NCBI GenBank assembly: GCA_019054805.1
Contig: JAHQIY010000036.1
Span: forward strand, 186,001-250,000
From: Brachionus manjavacas
Taxonomy: Eukaryota > Rotifera > Eurotatoria > Ploima > Brachionidae
Direction: 5' to 3'
Length of the DNA stretch: 64,000 bases
The notes beneath the pieces were generated by a model. It was not told where the DNA came from. It saw only the letters and a program-made list of their open reading frames with translations, and ran no database searches. Position numbers and translations under genes: made by a program. How positions within the stretch are numbered: the stretch's first letter is position 1; each line of letters begins with the position of its first letter. Positions 34,916 to 44,318 of this stretch are shown piece by piece.

Positions 34916-37386
34916 TTTAAAATCTAAACCTACAAGATAAAACCTTTAATAAGAACGAAATTTAGAATCACTCTTAGAATTAATTTTCGAACGATTTTTT
35001 TTATTTTTGAAGCTAAATTTATATTCCACAATTATCTATATTAGTTTGGTACTAGTCAATGTCAATGACAACGCCAAAATTCTAATCAAAAACGAATTAA
35101 ATGTTTTGAATCGCTTTTTGTTCAGATATCTCTTACTTATCTTGAATTAAATTTTAAATGACTTTTGTTTAAAATCTTTATTCTAATATTTACAATGTTC
35201 TAATCTTAATTACCAGTTTACACAAGATGTATGGGATTTCTTTTTTTACATTTTAATGACACCAAGACCCCACCTAAGTTACATTTATATTATTTTTTGT
35301 TGCTAACATTAAGAAAAATAAAAAGATAAATAGTTATTGACACTATGTTTGAGCGGTACAAAGGTACAATTTGAGTCTTTTTTGAATACTTTTTGCATTT
35401 TACAATTTTATCTAATCGAATTGATCGAGATGATATAATATAATCAAAAAATTTATAGCTCCTGATTTGAAATCATAAGTTACTTATTTATTAAATTTTC
35501 AATGATGTAATATCACGTGAACAGTTTTATTTCTTTTTTATCATCTTTTTAAAATAAATAAATAAACTTTTAAGAAATTTTTGGATTAGATAATTTGCAA
35601 GAACATTAGTTGAATTTTTGAATATTGTTTTTGATGAATTCATTTCAATCAAAAGTAATAATTTATTCAAAATATGTGCAAAGAAAAATACTAATTTATT
35701 TTAGAAAAGTTAAAATTTTTTTTTTTTCAAAAAAATAACATAAAAAGAAAATTGAGTTAAGAGGGCCGAAACAATTAAAACTGAATATTTTCCTTAATAT
35801 TTAATAAAATAAATTATCAATATATTGATTAGACGAATACAAATTTTAAATTGAAAAACTAAATTTAAATTTTTGAAATTTTGATAAAAGGATTTTTTTA
35901 ACTGAATTGTCAGAAAAATTTCGAAAGGTTCCAGTTTCTGGATTTAAAACTTGCAACTTAAATAAGTAAAGTTTAAGCTTTTAAAATCAAAAAGAATGCT
36001 GATAGTATCAAACTATAATTTTTTCTGGTAATTTAGTTTGTAAGCTTAAGTCTCTGTTCGAAATAATTTTTTTACAAAATTGCTTAATCGCCTTTTTATC
36101 TTATTTTAATAATAATAATTCAACAAATAATAACGTCATAGAATATGTAAATAATTAGGTTGTAAAATAAAGATGAAGGTTATGTAGTTCGTTTCAATTC
36201 CATCATTTCAGTTCAGAAAAATTTGAATAACTTTTTCACTAAAAGACTTAAGTAAAAGTATGTGTTTGACTCGTTCTCGAGTCAAGCATTGTGTTGTATT
36301 TTTATGTTGTTTAAATCACGTTCCAAATACCATCTAGGTTTCTCTTATTCTCTCTCTCTCTCTCTCTTTTACCGCAAAAACTCTCTTTTTCTTTTTTTTT
36401 AAATTGTTTATTTATTATTTAAATAGACAGAGTTATAAAACTCATATAGCTTTTGTTCGAATATTAAGAAAAAGTGAAACAGACATAAAGTATTACAAAG
36501 TTGGCTTCACAATATCTAAAAACATTCAGTTTGATATGGTAATATTTAGAAGGGAAACTTCTAGAAAAATGAAAGATTTGACTGTTGCAAGTCACTCACG
36601 TGGAAATTCGTGGACAAAAATTGATAAGGGAGACATGAGATTTTATCATTTTGATCGGAGCCCAAACGTTTACAGATAATCTAGTTCTGTAGGCTGCTTA
36701 ATTTTGAGTAAATTTGCATAATGCAGAAAAATAAGTCTGCAAAAAGCTCTGCAATTTTCTGAGTTTTGCACGCCATTAAAACGGTTCTTAACAATCGTGC
36801 AATTCCAATTATTCCTTTTATATTAAGAAAGTTATTAAAGTTTTTTGAAAGTCTTCAATTTTTTTTATGTCTTTCTTTAGTATCGGGCTCTAAAATTAAA
36901 CAGCATCAAATGAGGTATACAACTTTTTGAAGGTTTCCATGTCACAATGTTTGAATGATAAGGTTTAAGGTTTGATTAGCTTTCTTAATAACTGCCGCAA
37001 ATTTTTTAAATCGCTGATGAATATTTCTCCTAAATCTCTTTTTTTTGTTGACTCTTTTAGTAGGGGCAGCTTGAACAATTTATTCAATTCATCAGTATTA
37101 TTATCAAAAAGAGTATAGTCATAAAAATTAATTTTAAATAAAAATAAAATAAAAGTATAGACGTCTGAAACAGAGCATTTGATAAAATTATTAATGAATG
37201 ATTCTTATCACAGCTCTGTATCATCAAAAGTTTTCAACATTTTATTTTTATTTCGATAGGTAACAAGAAGTTATATGAAACTGGCTCATTAAAGTTGTTT
37301 CAAAAAAGACACGATTTACTTGGTATTTAGAGGATTTTTTTTTTGGGAAAAAAATTATACTTATAAACTAATTTTAAAAATTAATA
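34916..37386. other. Intergenic, low complexity; hypothetical frame at 36404-36679
   Basis: Divergent flank of SLC13 followed by AT-rich DNA. A (TC)n microsatellite lies at about 36350-36368. A plus frame ending at 36679 (about 85 codons, e.g. KIDKGDMRFYHFDRSP) looks protein-like but has no ATG at its open 5' end and no recognised domain. It may be an orphan exon or a decayed element. Confidence 0.4.
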
Positions 37387-37390
37387 GATT

Positions 37391-37730
37391 TGTTGTAGTT
37401 CTCTCAATAACTACAACACCGACTCTATTCAACTTACATGTCTATAGTTTCACAGTGCAATACTATGATCTCATGCGCTTAGCAAGTGATAGTATTTAAC
37501 ACTGTGTAAAATATTAGACATGTGCGATCAGAAGAGATCTGAAATTATTGTTGTTTTCTTTTCTCCATTTTTTTCTTTATTATTTGTTCAGGCTAGAAGT
37601 GGCCATTTATTAATAAAGTTATTATTATTATTATTTAATTTCTTTATTTATTATTAGCGTTATAACCGCGAACCACTAGATCCTAACAGATCCGGAAAGA
37701 ACTATAGTTCAGGATTTAAGGTTTATAACA
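37391..37730 (+). repeat. LTR 1 of the young gypsy-type element
   Basis: 340 bp, starting TGTTGTAGTTCTCTC and ending TTTATAACA (TG...CA). It contains a TTA microsatellite near its 3' half. It is essentially identical to the other three LTRs, so integration and expansion are recent. Confidence 0.95.
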
Positions 37731-37731
37731 T

Positions 37732-37748
37732 TGGCGTCCCTAGGTGTT
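37732..37748 (+). promoter_or_regulatory. Candidate primer-binding site
   Basis: TGGCGTCCCTAGGTGTT begins one base after LTR1 and starts with TGG, complementary to a tRNA 3' CCA end. The tRNA could not be identified. The same sequence follows LTR2 but not LTR3 or LTR4. Confidence 0.6.
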
Positions 37749-37813
37749 CTTAACTTTCAGTTAGGCTTTAAGATTTCTTTCCTATTCTCTTCTTATAAAA
37801 ACCTTTTCTCAAA

Positions 37814-38818
37814 ATGTGCAAAATCGCATTTACAATTTTATTATGGAGTTTTGTTGTCACGTGTGAAACACATGCGTTCACATTTTATAAGACAGAGTCA
37901 ATGTATGAGAAATTGATATCTCAGTTAATCAGCACATGGACAAAATCAATCCAATTTGGAAAGACGTCAATCGTCACAATCCCAATAGAGACAGTGATTT
38001 TAATCATCACTTTGATCTTAGTGTATGGGACAATCCATCTTATAAAAGGGAGGCCTCGCACGCCGACTTCAATCCAAACAAGTGGCTCAGCGTCAGCCAA
38101 TGTTAATTTTGTTAATGCCATGCAATTTGGAAACGAGGGGATTTATAAGACCTTGTATAGCGAAGCTCGAAGTTCACACGCTATAAAGGCACCGAACGAG
38201 CTCAAGGAAGGAATGGATGTGAAATCGTGGTTCATTGTATTGGAGATTTATTTGAAGCAATTTCAAAAGTCCGACTGGCTTGACATCACAATTAGTCTTG
38301 TAGACAACAGAATCCTTAGACGTATTATAAATTTGGATGAGTGCCGCAATGAACCAATTAAATGCTTCGACAGTTTCAAAAGGCAATTGTGTGATAAATT
38401 CACAAATACAGTGAAATTCAAAAGCACTGTGAACTGGGATCAATTGTCTGACTTAAAGCAATCGTCACGTGAGTCTATTGTAGATTATGGCGAAAAAGTA
38501 ACGCAATTGGTAAAACAAATATTTCCAAAAACGGAAACTTCCAACGACATTGATCGCTTAATTCAAGATCGATTTGTGGAGGGATTGTATAATCAACGTC
38601 TTCGTGAAAAGGTTCGAGCAAAAATGTTGAAAATGAGACAAATCGAAACCGAAAAAGTTTACAAAATTCAAGACTTGATTAATTATGCGGACTGCAAGAT
38701 GTCTAGTTTCGATAAGCAACCTTTCTATAATAGCACCACAAGTGAAAGTGATGCTCTCCAGAATAGAAGGTACGCAATTCAACCAAATTTAAAACAGACG
38801 TTTGGTGGTAATTTTTAA
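37814..38818 (+). CDS. Gag, copy 1, with N-terminal signal-like and membrane segments
   Basis: 334 codons from ATG 37814 to TAA 38816-38818. The retrotransposon Gag/capsid region lies at about residues 130-290 (MDVKSWFIVLEIYLKQF, SDWLDITISL, LKQSSRESIVDYGEKV). Two unusual features come first: a signal-peptide-like start (MCKIAFTILLWSFVVTC) and a second hydrophobic segment near residue 60-78 (VILIITLILVYGTIHLI) followed by basic residues. No CCHC zinc knuckle is present, either before or after the stop. The stop is a single TAA in the same frame as the following protease. Copy 2 differs by 9 extra bases near residue 37 and one Ser-to-Pro change. Confidence 0.85.
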   Translation: MCKIAFTILLWSFVVTCETHAFTFYKTESMYEKLISQLISTWTKSIQFGKTSIVTIPIETVILIITLILVYGTIHLIKGRPRTPTSIQTSGSASANVNFVNAMQFGNEGIYKTLYSEARSSHAIKAPNELKEGMDVKSWFIVLEIYLKQFQKSDWLDITISLVDNRILRRIINLDECRNEPIKCFDSFKRQLCDKFTNTVKFKSTVNWDQLSDLKQSSRESIVDYGEKVTQLVKQIFPKTETSNDIDRLIQDRFVEGLYNQRLREKVRAKMLKMRQIETEKVYKIQDLINYADCKMSSFDKQPFYNSTTSESDALQNRRYAIQPNLKQTFGGNF

Positions 38819-40960
38819 TCAAATTCCTATCCTTATAATAATCCAAGGGAACCAAACAATCAGAGACAAGACAAAACATTTAACCCACACCAGTCAACGC
38901 AGAAACAGGTTAAATTTGAAGATAAAGGCAACAGTGAGCCCCTTCACGTAATTAACGCTGTTAACTTAAGAAAGCGTCCTAACCGAGAAAGACCAGTGAT
39001 AGGTGTGGCAATTTTCAATAACACACTGGTCAATTACCTATGTGATAGTGGAGCAGATAGGACAATTATCAACACAAAAACGTTCAATCTTCTAAAAAGG
39101 CATGCACCTGGAACAGAACTGGAAATTCACTCGGGTAGCGAGCTGTTCTCATGCTCAGGTCCGATAAAAATTCTTGGCAAGGTGAAGCTATCACGCTGTA
39201 TTGTTTCAAGAGAAGAAATCCTTAAGAATGTGGAGATATTGGTCACTGAGACAGTTTCCAATAATGATTGTCTTTTGGGAAGAGATTTGATAAACAAACT
39301 GAAGCACATTGGGCCTAGATTTGAACACATAAAGACAATGGTAAAAACAATGTCTGATGAGGTAAGAAGAATTTTTAGAGAAGAAAGGCGTGAGAAACGT
39401 TGTAAAAAAACCATTAAATCATGCACTTATCACAATGTGAAAGAAGAGGAAGTCGGTAGTATTACCAATTTTGATGAAGTCCATCCCGAAAATAACTTCG
39501 GAAAAGGGGAGGGAGAAGTCCCAAAAACAAAAGTTTGTGGTACTGTGATTGAGACTGAAATCGTTGCGGAATTGAAGGAAACGAGCCTGTCAAAAGATGA
39601 TCTCAATATGGAGGCTGTTGAAAATGCACGTGCTTTTTTGAAAAATAAAATTGAAGAAGTTTCGACAAAATCAGTCTTGGATTTAAAACCAGAAAGAAAT
39701 TCAGATGTTGCATTTGAAATAGAATTTCAAGACCCAAACCAGAAGCCAATCAAATGTAGATGTAGACCACTACCGTGGAATCTGAAAGAGAAAGTTAACA
39801 CTGAACTGGATAGACAACTGAAGGCAGGGATTATTCGACCAAGTAGAAGTCAATGGTGTTTTCCTATACGAGTAGTAGACAAGGCTGATGGCTCTATAAG
39901 AATCACAGTGGACTACAAGCCACTTAACAAAGTGATAAAGGATGATAACTATCCAATTCCGTCCATAAAGGATCTTTATGCCAAACTAGCAGATGCAGAG
40001 ACTTTTACTAAAATCGACATGAAAGCAGCATACCACCAAATTCCTGTCCATCCTAACTCCATACAGTACACTGCTTTCATCTGTGAATTTGGTCTGTTTG
40101 AGTATCTTTCAATGCCAATGGGAATTAAAACTGCCCCTGCATGGTTTCAACGTTTTATTGAAGCATGTTTACAACGATTTATAATAGATAATTCTCTAAG
40201 AGTTTATTTGGATGACTCAATTATATTTACAAACAGTGAAAAGAATGGGATCAATTATCATCTGGACACTGTAATGGCTGTTCTGGATACATTGAACAAG
40301 AGATCATTAAAAGTTTCATTCGAAAAAAGTGTTCCAGTTGTATTCGAAATTCAGTTGTTGGGAAATGTGATATCCAAAGGTAAGATTAAACCAGACCCAA
40401 ATAGGGCATTGGGCCTATCGAAATACGGGAAACCAGCAACAATTAACCAACTTCAGTCCTGGTTAGGCATTGCAAACTTTTACCGCCGATTCATTGATCA
40501 CTACGCACTATTAGCCAGACCTCTCTATGAGTTAATGGGTTTAAAAAGTGTACCCAAGAGCTGTCGGAAACGAAATGGCGCAGTCGATGGGAAAAAAGTA
40601 CAACTTATTTGGAACAAAGAAGCTGATGAACATTTTGCGAGACTAAAAAGCGTCCTAAGCAGTGAACTTGTGTTAGCTTTACCTAATTTCGAACAACAAA
40701 TGATTTTAACAACAGACGCATGTGACTACGGTTACGGTGCAGTCCTCGAACAAGAATTTGATGGGTTTCCAAGGCCAATTGCATTTTTTAGCCGAAATTT
40801 TACAAAAGCTCAAAGAAAATATGCTACAGTGGAAAAGGAGCTTCTAAGTGCGGTTGAGAGCATCGTATATTTTCACGAATTTCTTTATGGCAGACCTTTC
40901 AAAGTCCAAACAGACCACTTACCTTTGACTCTATTAAAACAAAACAAATATGAGTCCTAG
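38819..40960 (+). pseudogene. Pol part 1, copy 1: protease, reverse transcriptase, RNase H
   Basis: In frame with Gag directly after its TAA, with no ATG at the start, so expression needs stop readthrough or another route. An Asn/Gln-rich linker is followed by aspartic protease (LCDSGADRTIIN) and DCLLGRDLINKL. The reverse transcriptase has AGIIRPSRSQWCFPIRVV, KIDMKAAYHQIPVHP, MPMGIKTAPAWFQRF and the catalytic VYLDDSIIF. RNase H has LTTDACDYGYGAVLEQ, TVEKELLSAVESIV and VQTDHLPLT. The frame breaks near 40935-40950, where copy 2 is longer by 2 nt and keeps the expected Trp. The integrase follows in another frame. Listed as broken for that reason; a consensus error is possible. Confidence 0.85.
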
Positions 40961-42977
40961 GTTAGAACGTTGGATGTTAAAGTTAAGCATATACAACTTT
41001 GAAATTGTCTACAAGCCGGGTCGAGAAAACGTCGTAGCCGACATGTTATCACGACTACCACCAGAAGATAACTATGCAGATGAAAAATACGATTTTCAAG
41101 ACAATTTGGTAGCAAGTATTGAAGAAATTCACGGTGAAGTCTCTACATCCTCGGAAAGTGGGAGTGAACATAGCATAGATGATGCAACACAGAATTCAAA
41201 CAGCAGCTCTAATTCGGAGAGTGAAATAACAAACGCCGATAGAATAGCACTGAGCCCAAGTTCTTCTATCGAAAATGAATTTGAGAGCCTAAAAGAAGAA
41301 CAAGAGAAGGACGAAGATATCCAGTGGATAAAAGGACTTATCCTGGAGAATGGGGTTCAGAAACCTAAGATCTCGATTTTTGAGAGCCCAACACGTCGTA
41401 TACTGTACAAACAGTACGACCATTTTACACTTGTGGATGGTATTCTATATCGTCATAGTGAAGATAGGTATGGTTTCAAAACAACGCAACTAGTCTTACC
41501 AAAACAAGTATTCGAGCGAATTGTCAACCAAGTTCACAGCACAATTTACAATGGTCATTTAGGGAAATCCAAGACAATGTCAAAAATAACCGATAGATTT
41601 TACAGACCATTTTTAAAAGACGACATCATGAGATGTGTCAAATGTTGTGATGTGTGCCAAAAGATCAAGCTCACTCAGCCGGCGCGACATGCTGAGTTGA
41701 TCTATTTAACACCATGTCGTCCTAATCAATTGATTACCACAGATTTGGCAGGACCATTCCCGGTAACTCACCGTGGTAACAAGTATCTCCAAGTCATAGT
41801 AGATCACTTTACAAAGTTGATACAGATTCATGCACTGAACAGCAGTAAAACCCCGCCAGTTGCAAACAATATAGTGGATAAATGGTGCTGTAGATATGGA
41901 ATCCCGGAATCAATATTATCAGACGGGGGAAAACAATATCAATCAAAGCTTTTAGATCTGGTTTATGAGCATCTGGACATACGAAAGTTAAAAACAACTC
42001 CATTTCACCCACAATGTGATGGTCAAAGTGAAATCACAGTAAAAACAGTTAAGATGATGATTGCAGCATTTTTTGATGACGACCAAATGAGTTGGGACCT
42101 TAACTTAAATAAACTGGCGTATGCTTACAATACTAGTAAACATAGTTCAACTGGCCAAACACCTTTTGAAATGATGTTCGGTCGAAGGCCTAAAATTCCA
42201 ATCGACCTAATTATACCACCTACTGACCTACTCGAAAGAGAAAAAATTTTAACTGAGTACAAAATAGTGAATGAGCACGGAGAGGTAATAGTATTGGAAG
42301 ACTACGATGATATATTTGAGAAAAATCTCCCAGCAGTGGCGACCAATTATCTTCAAGAGCTTAAGATGAAACTTAAAAAGTGTTACCAAATGGCGACAAA
42401 AAATAGAAATTGTCGAATGGACAAAGCCAAATTGGACCACGACAGAAAGATCAAGAAATTTGAGTACAACATTGGAGATTACGTATTGACGGATCATCCA
42501 AAATTGAAAAAGGGTCTTTCACATGGTCTGGCACACAAATACCATGGACCATTTGTAGTCGTTGGAAAAAACGAGAACAACTGCGACTATTTAATAAAAC
42601 TTGCATCAAGTCCTCGCTCGAAAGTGAGACAGGTCCACAAAAATAGACTGAAGTACTACTTCCACAGTGGACATAGCTTACCTACAATAAAAGAAGAACC
42701 AGTCGAACAACCCGATAGGCAAAAAAGAAAGTACACTAAAAATTTGAATAATCCAAGGTGGAACCCGATAGAAAATCATAATGAACCTGAACACAATGTC
42801 ACGGACACGATTAGTACGCAACCTATGTCCACAGGAAATGTGTCTTCGAGCGACAGTGATTCAGATGTCGGATTTAAAGAAAAAATAAAAAACAAAAAAA
42901 ACCGCATCCTGAAATCTAACAGTGAACTAAGAAGGTCGACTCGTCAATCAAAGCCACCTGACCGACTAGTATTTTAA
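40950..42977 (+). CDS. Pol part 2, copy 1: RNase H end and integrase
   Basis: 675 codons in one frame. It begins with the RNase H C-terminus (RLERWMLKLSIYNFEIVYKP, VADMLSRLP) and an acidic Ser-rich spacer. The integrase zinc-binding part follows (H in QVHSTIYNGHLGKSKT, then CVKCCDVCQKIK). The catalytic core has Asp in TTDLAGPF, Asp in ILSDGGKQYQSK and Glu in DGQSEITVKTVK. A C-terminal KYHGPFVVVGK, a basic/Ser-rich tail and RRSTRQSKPPDRLVF complete it. All catalytic residues are present. In a functional element this would be the continuation of part 1. Confidence 0.88.
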   Translation: MSPRLERWMLKLSIYNFEIVYKPGRENVVADMLSRLPPEDNYADEKYDFQDNLVASIEEIHGEVSTSSESGSEHSIDDATQNSNSSSNSESEITNADRIALSPSSSIENEFESLKEEQEKDEDIQWIKGLILENGVQKPKISIFESPTRRILYKQYDHFTLVDGILYRHSEDRYGFKTTQLVLPKQVFERIVNQVHSTIYNGHLGKSKTMSKITDRFYRPFLKDDIMRCVKCCDVCQKIKLTQPARHAELIYLTPCRPNQLITTDLAGPFPVTHRGNKYLQVIVDHFTKLIQIHALNSSKTPPVANNIVDKWCCRYGIPESILSDGGKQYQSKLLDLVYEHLDIRKLKTTPFHPQCDGQSEITVKTVKMMIAAFFDDDQMSWDLNLNKLAYAYNTSKHSSTGQTPFEMMFGRRPKIPIDLIIPPTDLLEREKILTEYKIVNEHGEVIVLEDYDDIFEKNLPAVATNYLQELKMKLKKCYQMATKNRNCRMDKAKLDHDRKIKKFEYNIGDYVLTDHPKLKKGLSHGLAHKYHGPFVVVGKNENNCDYLIKLASSPRSKVRQVHKNRLKYYFHSGHSLPTIKEEPVEQPDRQKRKYTKNLNNPRWNPIENHNEPEHNVTDTISTQPMSTGNVSSSDSDSDVGFKEKIKNKKNRILKSNSELRRSTRQSKPPDRLVF

Positions 42978-43203
42978 TCTTGTTATTATTAAAAAAAAAA
43001 AAAAAAAAAAATTTTTTGAGGAGAGGAAACTCAGAAGAACCTCGTGGTAAGGAGGATATTTCCAGAAGAACCTTATTTGAAGTTTTAATTATCAGACAAA
43101 ATGGTTGTCGATAATAACAAAGTTTAAAAATTTTAATTTAAACATAAATTATAAAATTTTAAAATTCAAAATTAAAATAAAAAAAAAAAAAAAAAAAAAA
43201 AAA
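42978..43203 (+). other. Spacer between integrase and ORF3, bounded by two poly(A) tracts
   Basis: About 226 bp with an A20 tract (42992-43011) and an A24 tract (43181-43204) immediately before the ORF3 ATG. The stretch between is partly purine-rich (GAGGAGAGGAAACTC). The same spacer precedes ORF3 in internal 3. It may be a leader or a scar of sequence capture. Confidence 0.6.
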
Positions 43204-43506
43204 ATGGATAAAATTTTCGACATTTATATCCGGAACATCACAGTTCTTGGAGGGGACCGGTGTAAGACAGCGGAAACCTTGGAGGTTTTCATTAACAAGG
43301 AAATCATCCGGCAAGGTCTGGACAACAGACTGGGGCTCATCGATAATTCGAAAGTCCCAGAGATGTGCAGGGACCACGACGGGACAACGTACATCGCGTT
43401 CTGTCGGATGGAGAGACCTGACCGACATGGTGAGGCTGTCGAAGTCATGAACAAGATGACATTCGAAGGTCAGAAGCTCCTGGCTAAGATGAACGATATA
43501 GAGTAA
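43204..43506 (+). CDS. ORF3a, copy 1: RRM-like RNA-binding fold in env position
   Basis: 100 codons from ATG 43204 to TAA 43504-43506, clearly GC-richer than the rest of the element. The order of segments fits an RNA recognition motif. An RNP2-like strand (DIYIRNITVLGG) is followed by a helix (AETLEVFINKEIIRQG). A second strand region is followed by an RNP1-like strand (TTYIAFCRM), a helix (RHGEAVEVMNKM) and a closing strand (FEGQKLLAKM). This assignment comes from pattern only; no search was run. It occupies the place where errantiviruses carry env, but has no signal peptide or membrane segment, so it is not an envelope. It is identical in internal 3; internal 2 keeps only its C-terminal half. 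Confidence 0.6.
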   Translation: MDKIFDIYIRNITVLGGDRCKTAETLEVFINKEIIRQGLDNRLGLIDNSKVPEMCRDHDGTTYIAFCRMERPDRHGEAVEVMNKMTFEGQKLLAKMNDIE

Positions 43507-43803
43507 GGGGCTGCACAGTGGTCGAAGAAGACAGTAGTGGACCAAGATGGTAGGCCGATCTGGTACCATGCCGAGAAAGCTAAGTGCCTCGAAAGGACCA
43601 ACCACACAATGGAAACGCAAGAACGCCTTATTGTCCACGTTGAGCGTCGATTCCGAGAGGAACAAGAAGGCAGAAGGGATGTCGAAGCTCGCCTAAGACA
43701 AGCAGAGGATGAGCTCAACAAGGCCAAGGAGACCATCCGTCAACTGGAGGACACTGTGAAGAGCCTACAGGAAGTGTTAGAAGTCTATGCGCCATCCGGA
43801 TAG
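43507..43803 (+). CDS. ORF3b, copy 1: coiled-coil segment in frame after ORF3a TAA
   Basis: The frame of ORF3a continues past its TAA for 98 further codons to TAG 43801-43803. The first 40 residues (GAAQWSKKTVVDQDGRPIWY) are unremarkable. The rest is heptad-rich (EERFREE-like; RQAEDELNKAKETIRQLED, VKSLQEVLEVY), a likely coiled coil. The first ATG within it is internal (about 43609), so independent translation would give only the coiled coil. The readthrough product would be an RRM plus coiled coil of about 199 residues. All three array copies keep this segment unchanged. Confidence 0.55.
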   Translation, partial: GAAQWSKKTVVDQDGRPIWYHAEKAKCLERTNHTMETQERLIVHVERRFREEQEGRRDVEARLRQAEDELNKAKETIRQLEDTVKSLQEVLEVYAPSG

Positions 43804-43883
43804 AATTCTGTTTGTTATTTTTATTTTTAAAATTTTTTTGCTTTGTTATGTGTTTTTTGTTTTTGTTTTTATCTTTCTTCTTC

Positions 43884-43895
43884 TAGGGGAAGGTA
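43884..43895 (+). promoter_or_regulatory. Polypurine tract before LTR 2
   Basis: AGGGGAAGGTA directly precedes the LTR, the normal place for plus-strand priming. The same tract precedes LTR3 (with one extra G) and LTR4. Confidence 0.65.
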
Positions 43896-44235
43896 TGTTG
43901 TAGTTCTCTCAATAACTACAACACCGACTCTATTCAACTTACATGTCTATAGTTTCACAGTGCAATACTATGATCTCATGCGCTTAGCAAGTGATAGTAT
44001 TTAACACTGTGTAAAATATTAGACATGTGCGATCAGAAGAGATCTGAAATTATTGTTGTTTTCTTTTCTCCATTTTTTTCTTTATTATTTGTTCAGGCTA
44101 GAAGTGGCCATTTATTAATAAAGTTATTATTATTATTATTTAATTTCTTTATTTATTATTAGCGTTATAACCGCGAACCACTAGATCCTAACAGATCCGG
44201 AAAGAACTATAGTTCAGGATTTAAGGTTTATAACA
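43896..44235 (+). repeat. LTR 2
   Basis: 340 bp, essentially identical to LTR1. It serves as 3' LTR of copy 1 and 5' LTR of copy 2, the expected product of recombination between LTRs of tandem copies. Confidence 0.95.
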
Positions 44236-44318
44236 TTGGCGTCCCTAGGTGTTCTTAACTTTCAGTTAGGCTTTAAGATTTCTTTCCTATTCTCTTCTTA
44301 TAAAAACCTTTTCTCAAA

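Noticed and set aside
37731-37916. Frame beginning at the primer-binding site
   Set aside because: No ATG; overlaps the Gag start in another frame and is simply open by chance.
43159-43736. Minus-strand frames of 168, 88 and 76 codons opposite ORF3
   Set aside because: They are shadows of the GC-rich ORF3 on the other strand; composition (many Ser/Arg/Leu) and recurrence in each copy follow from the sense frame.
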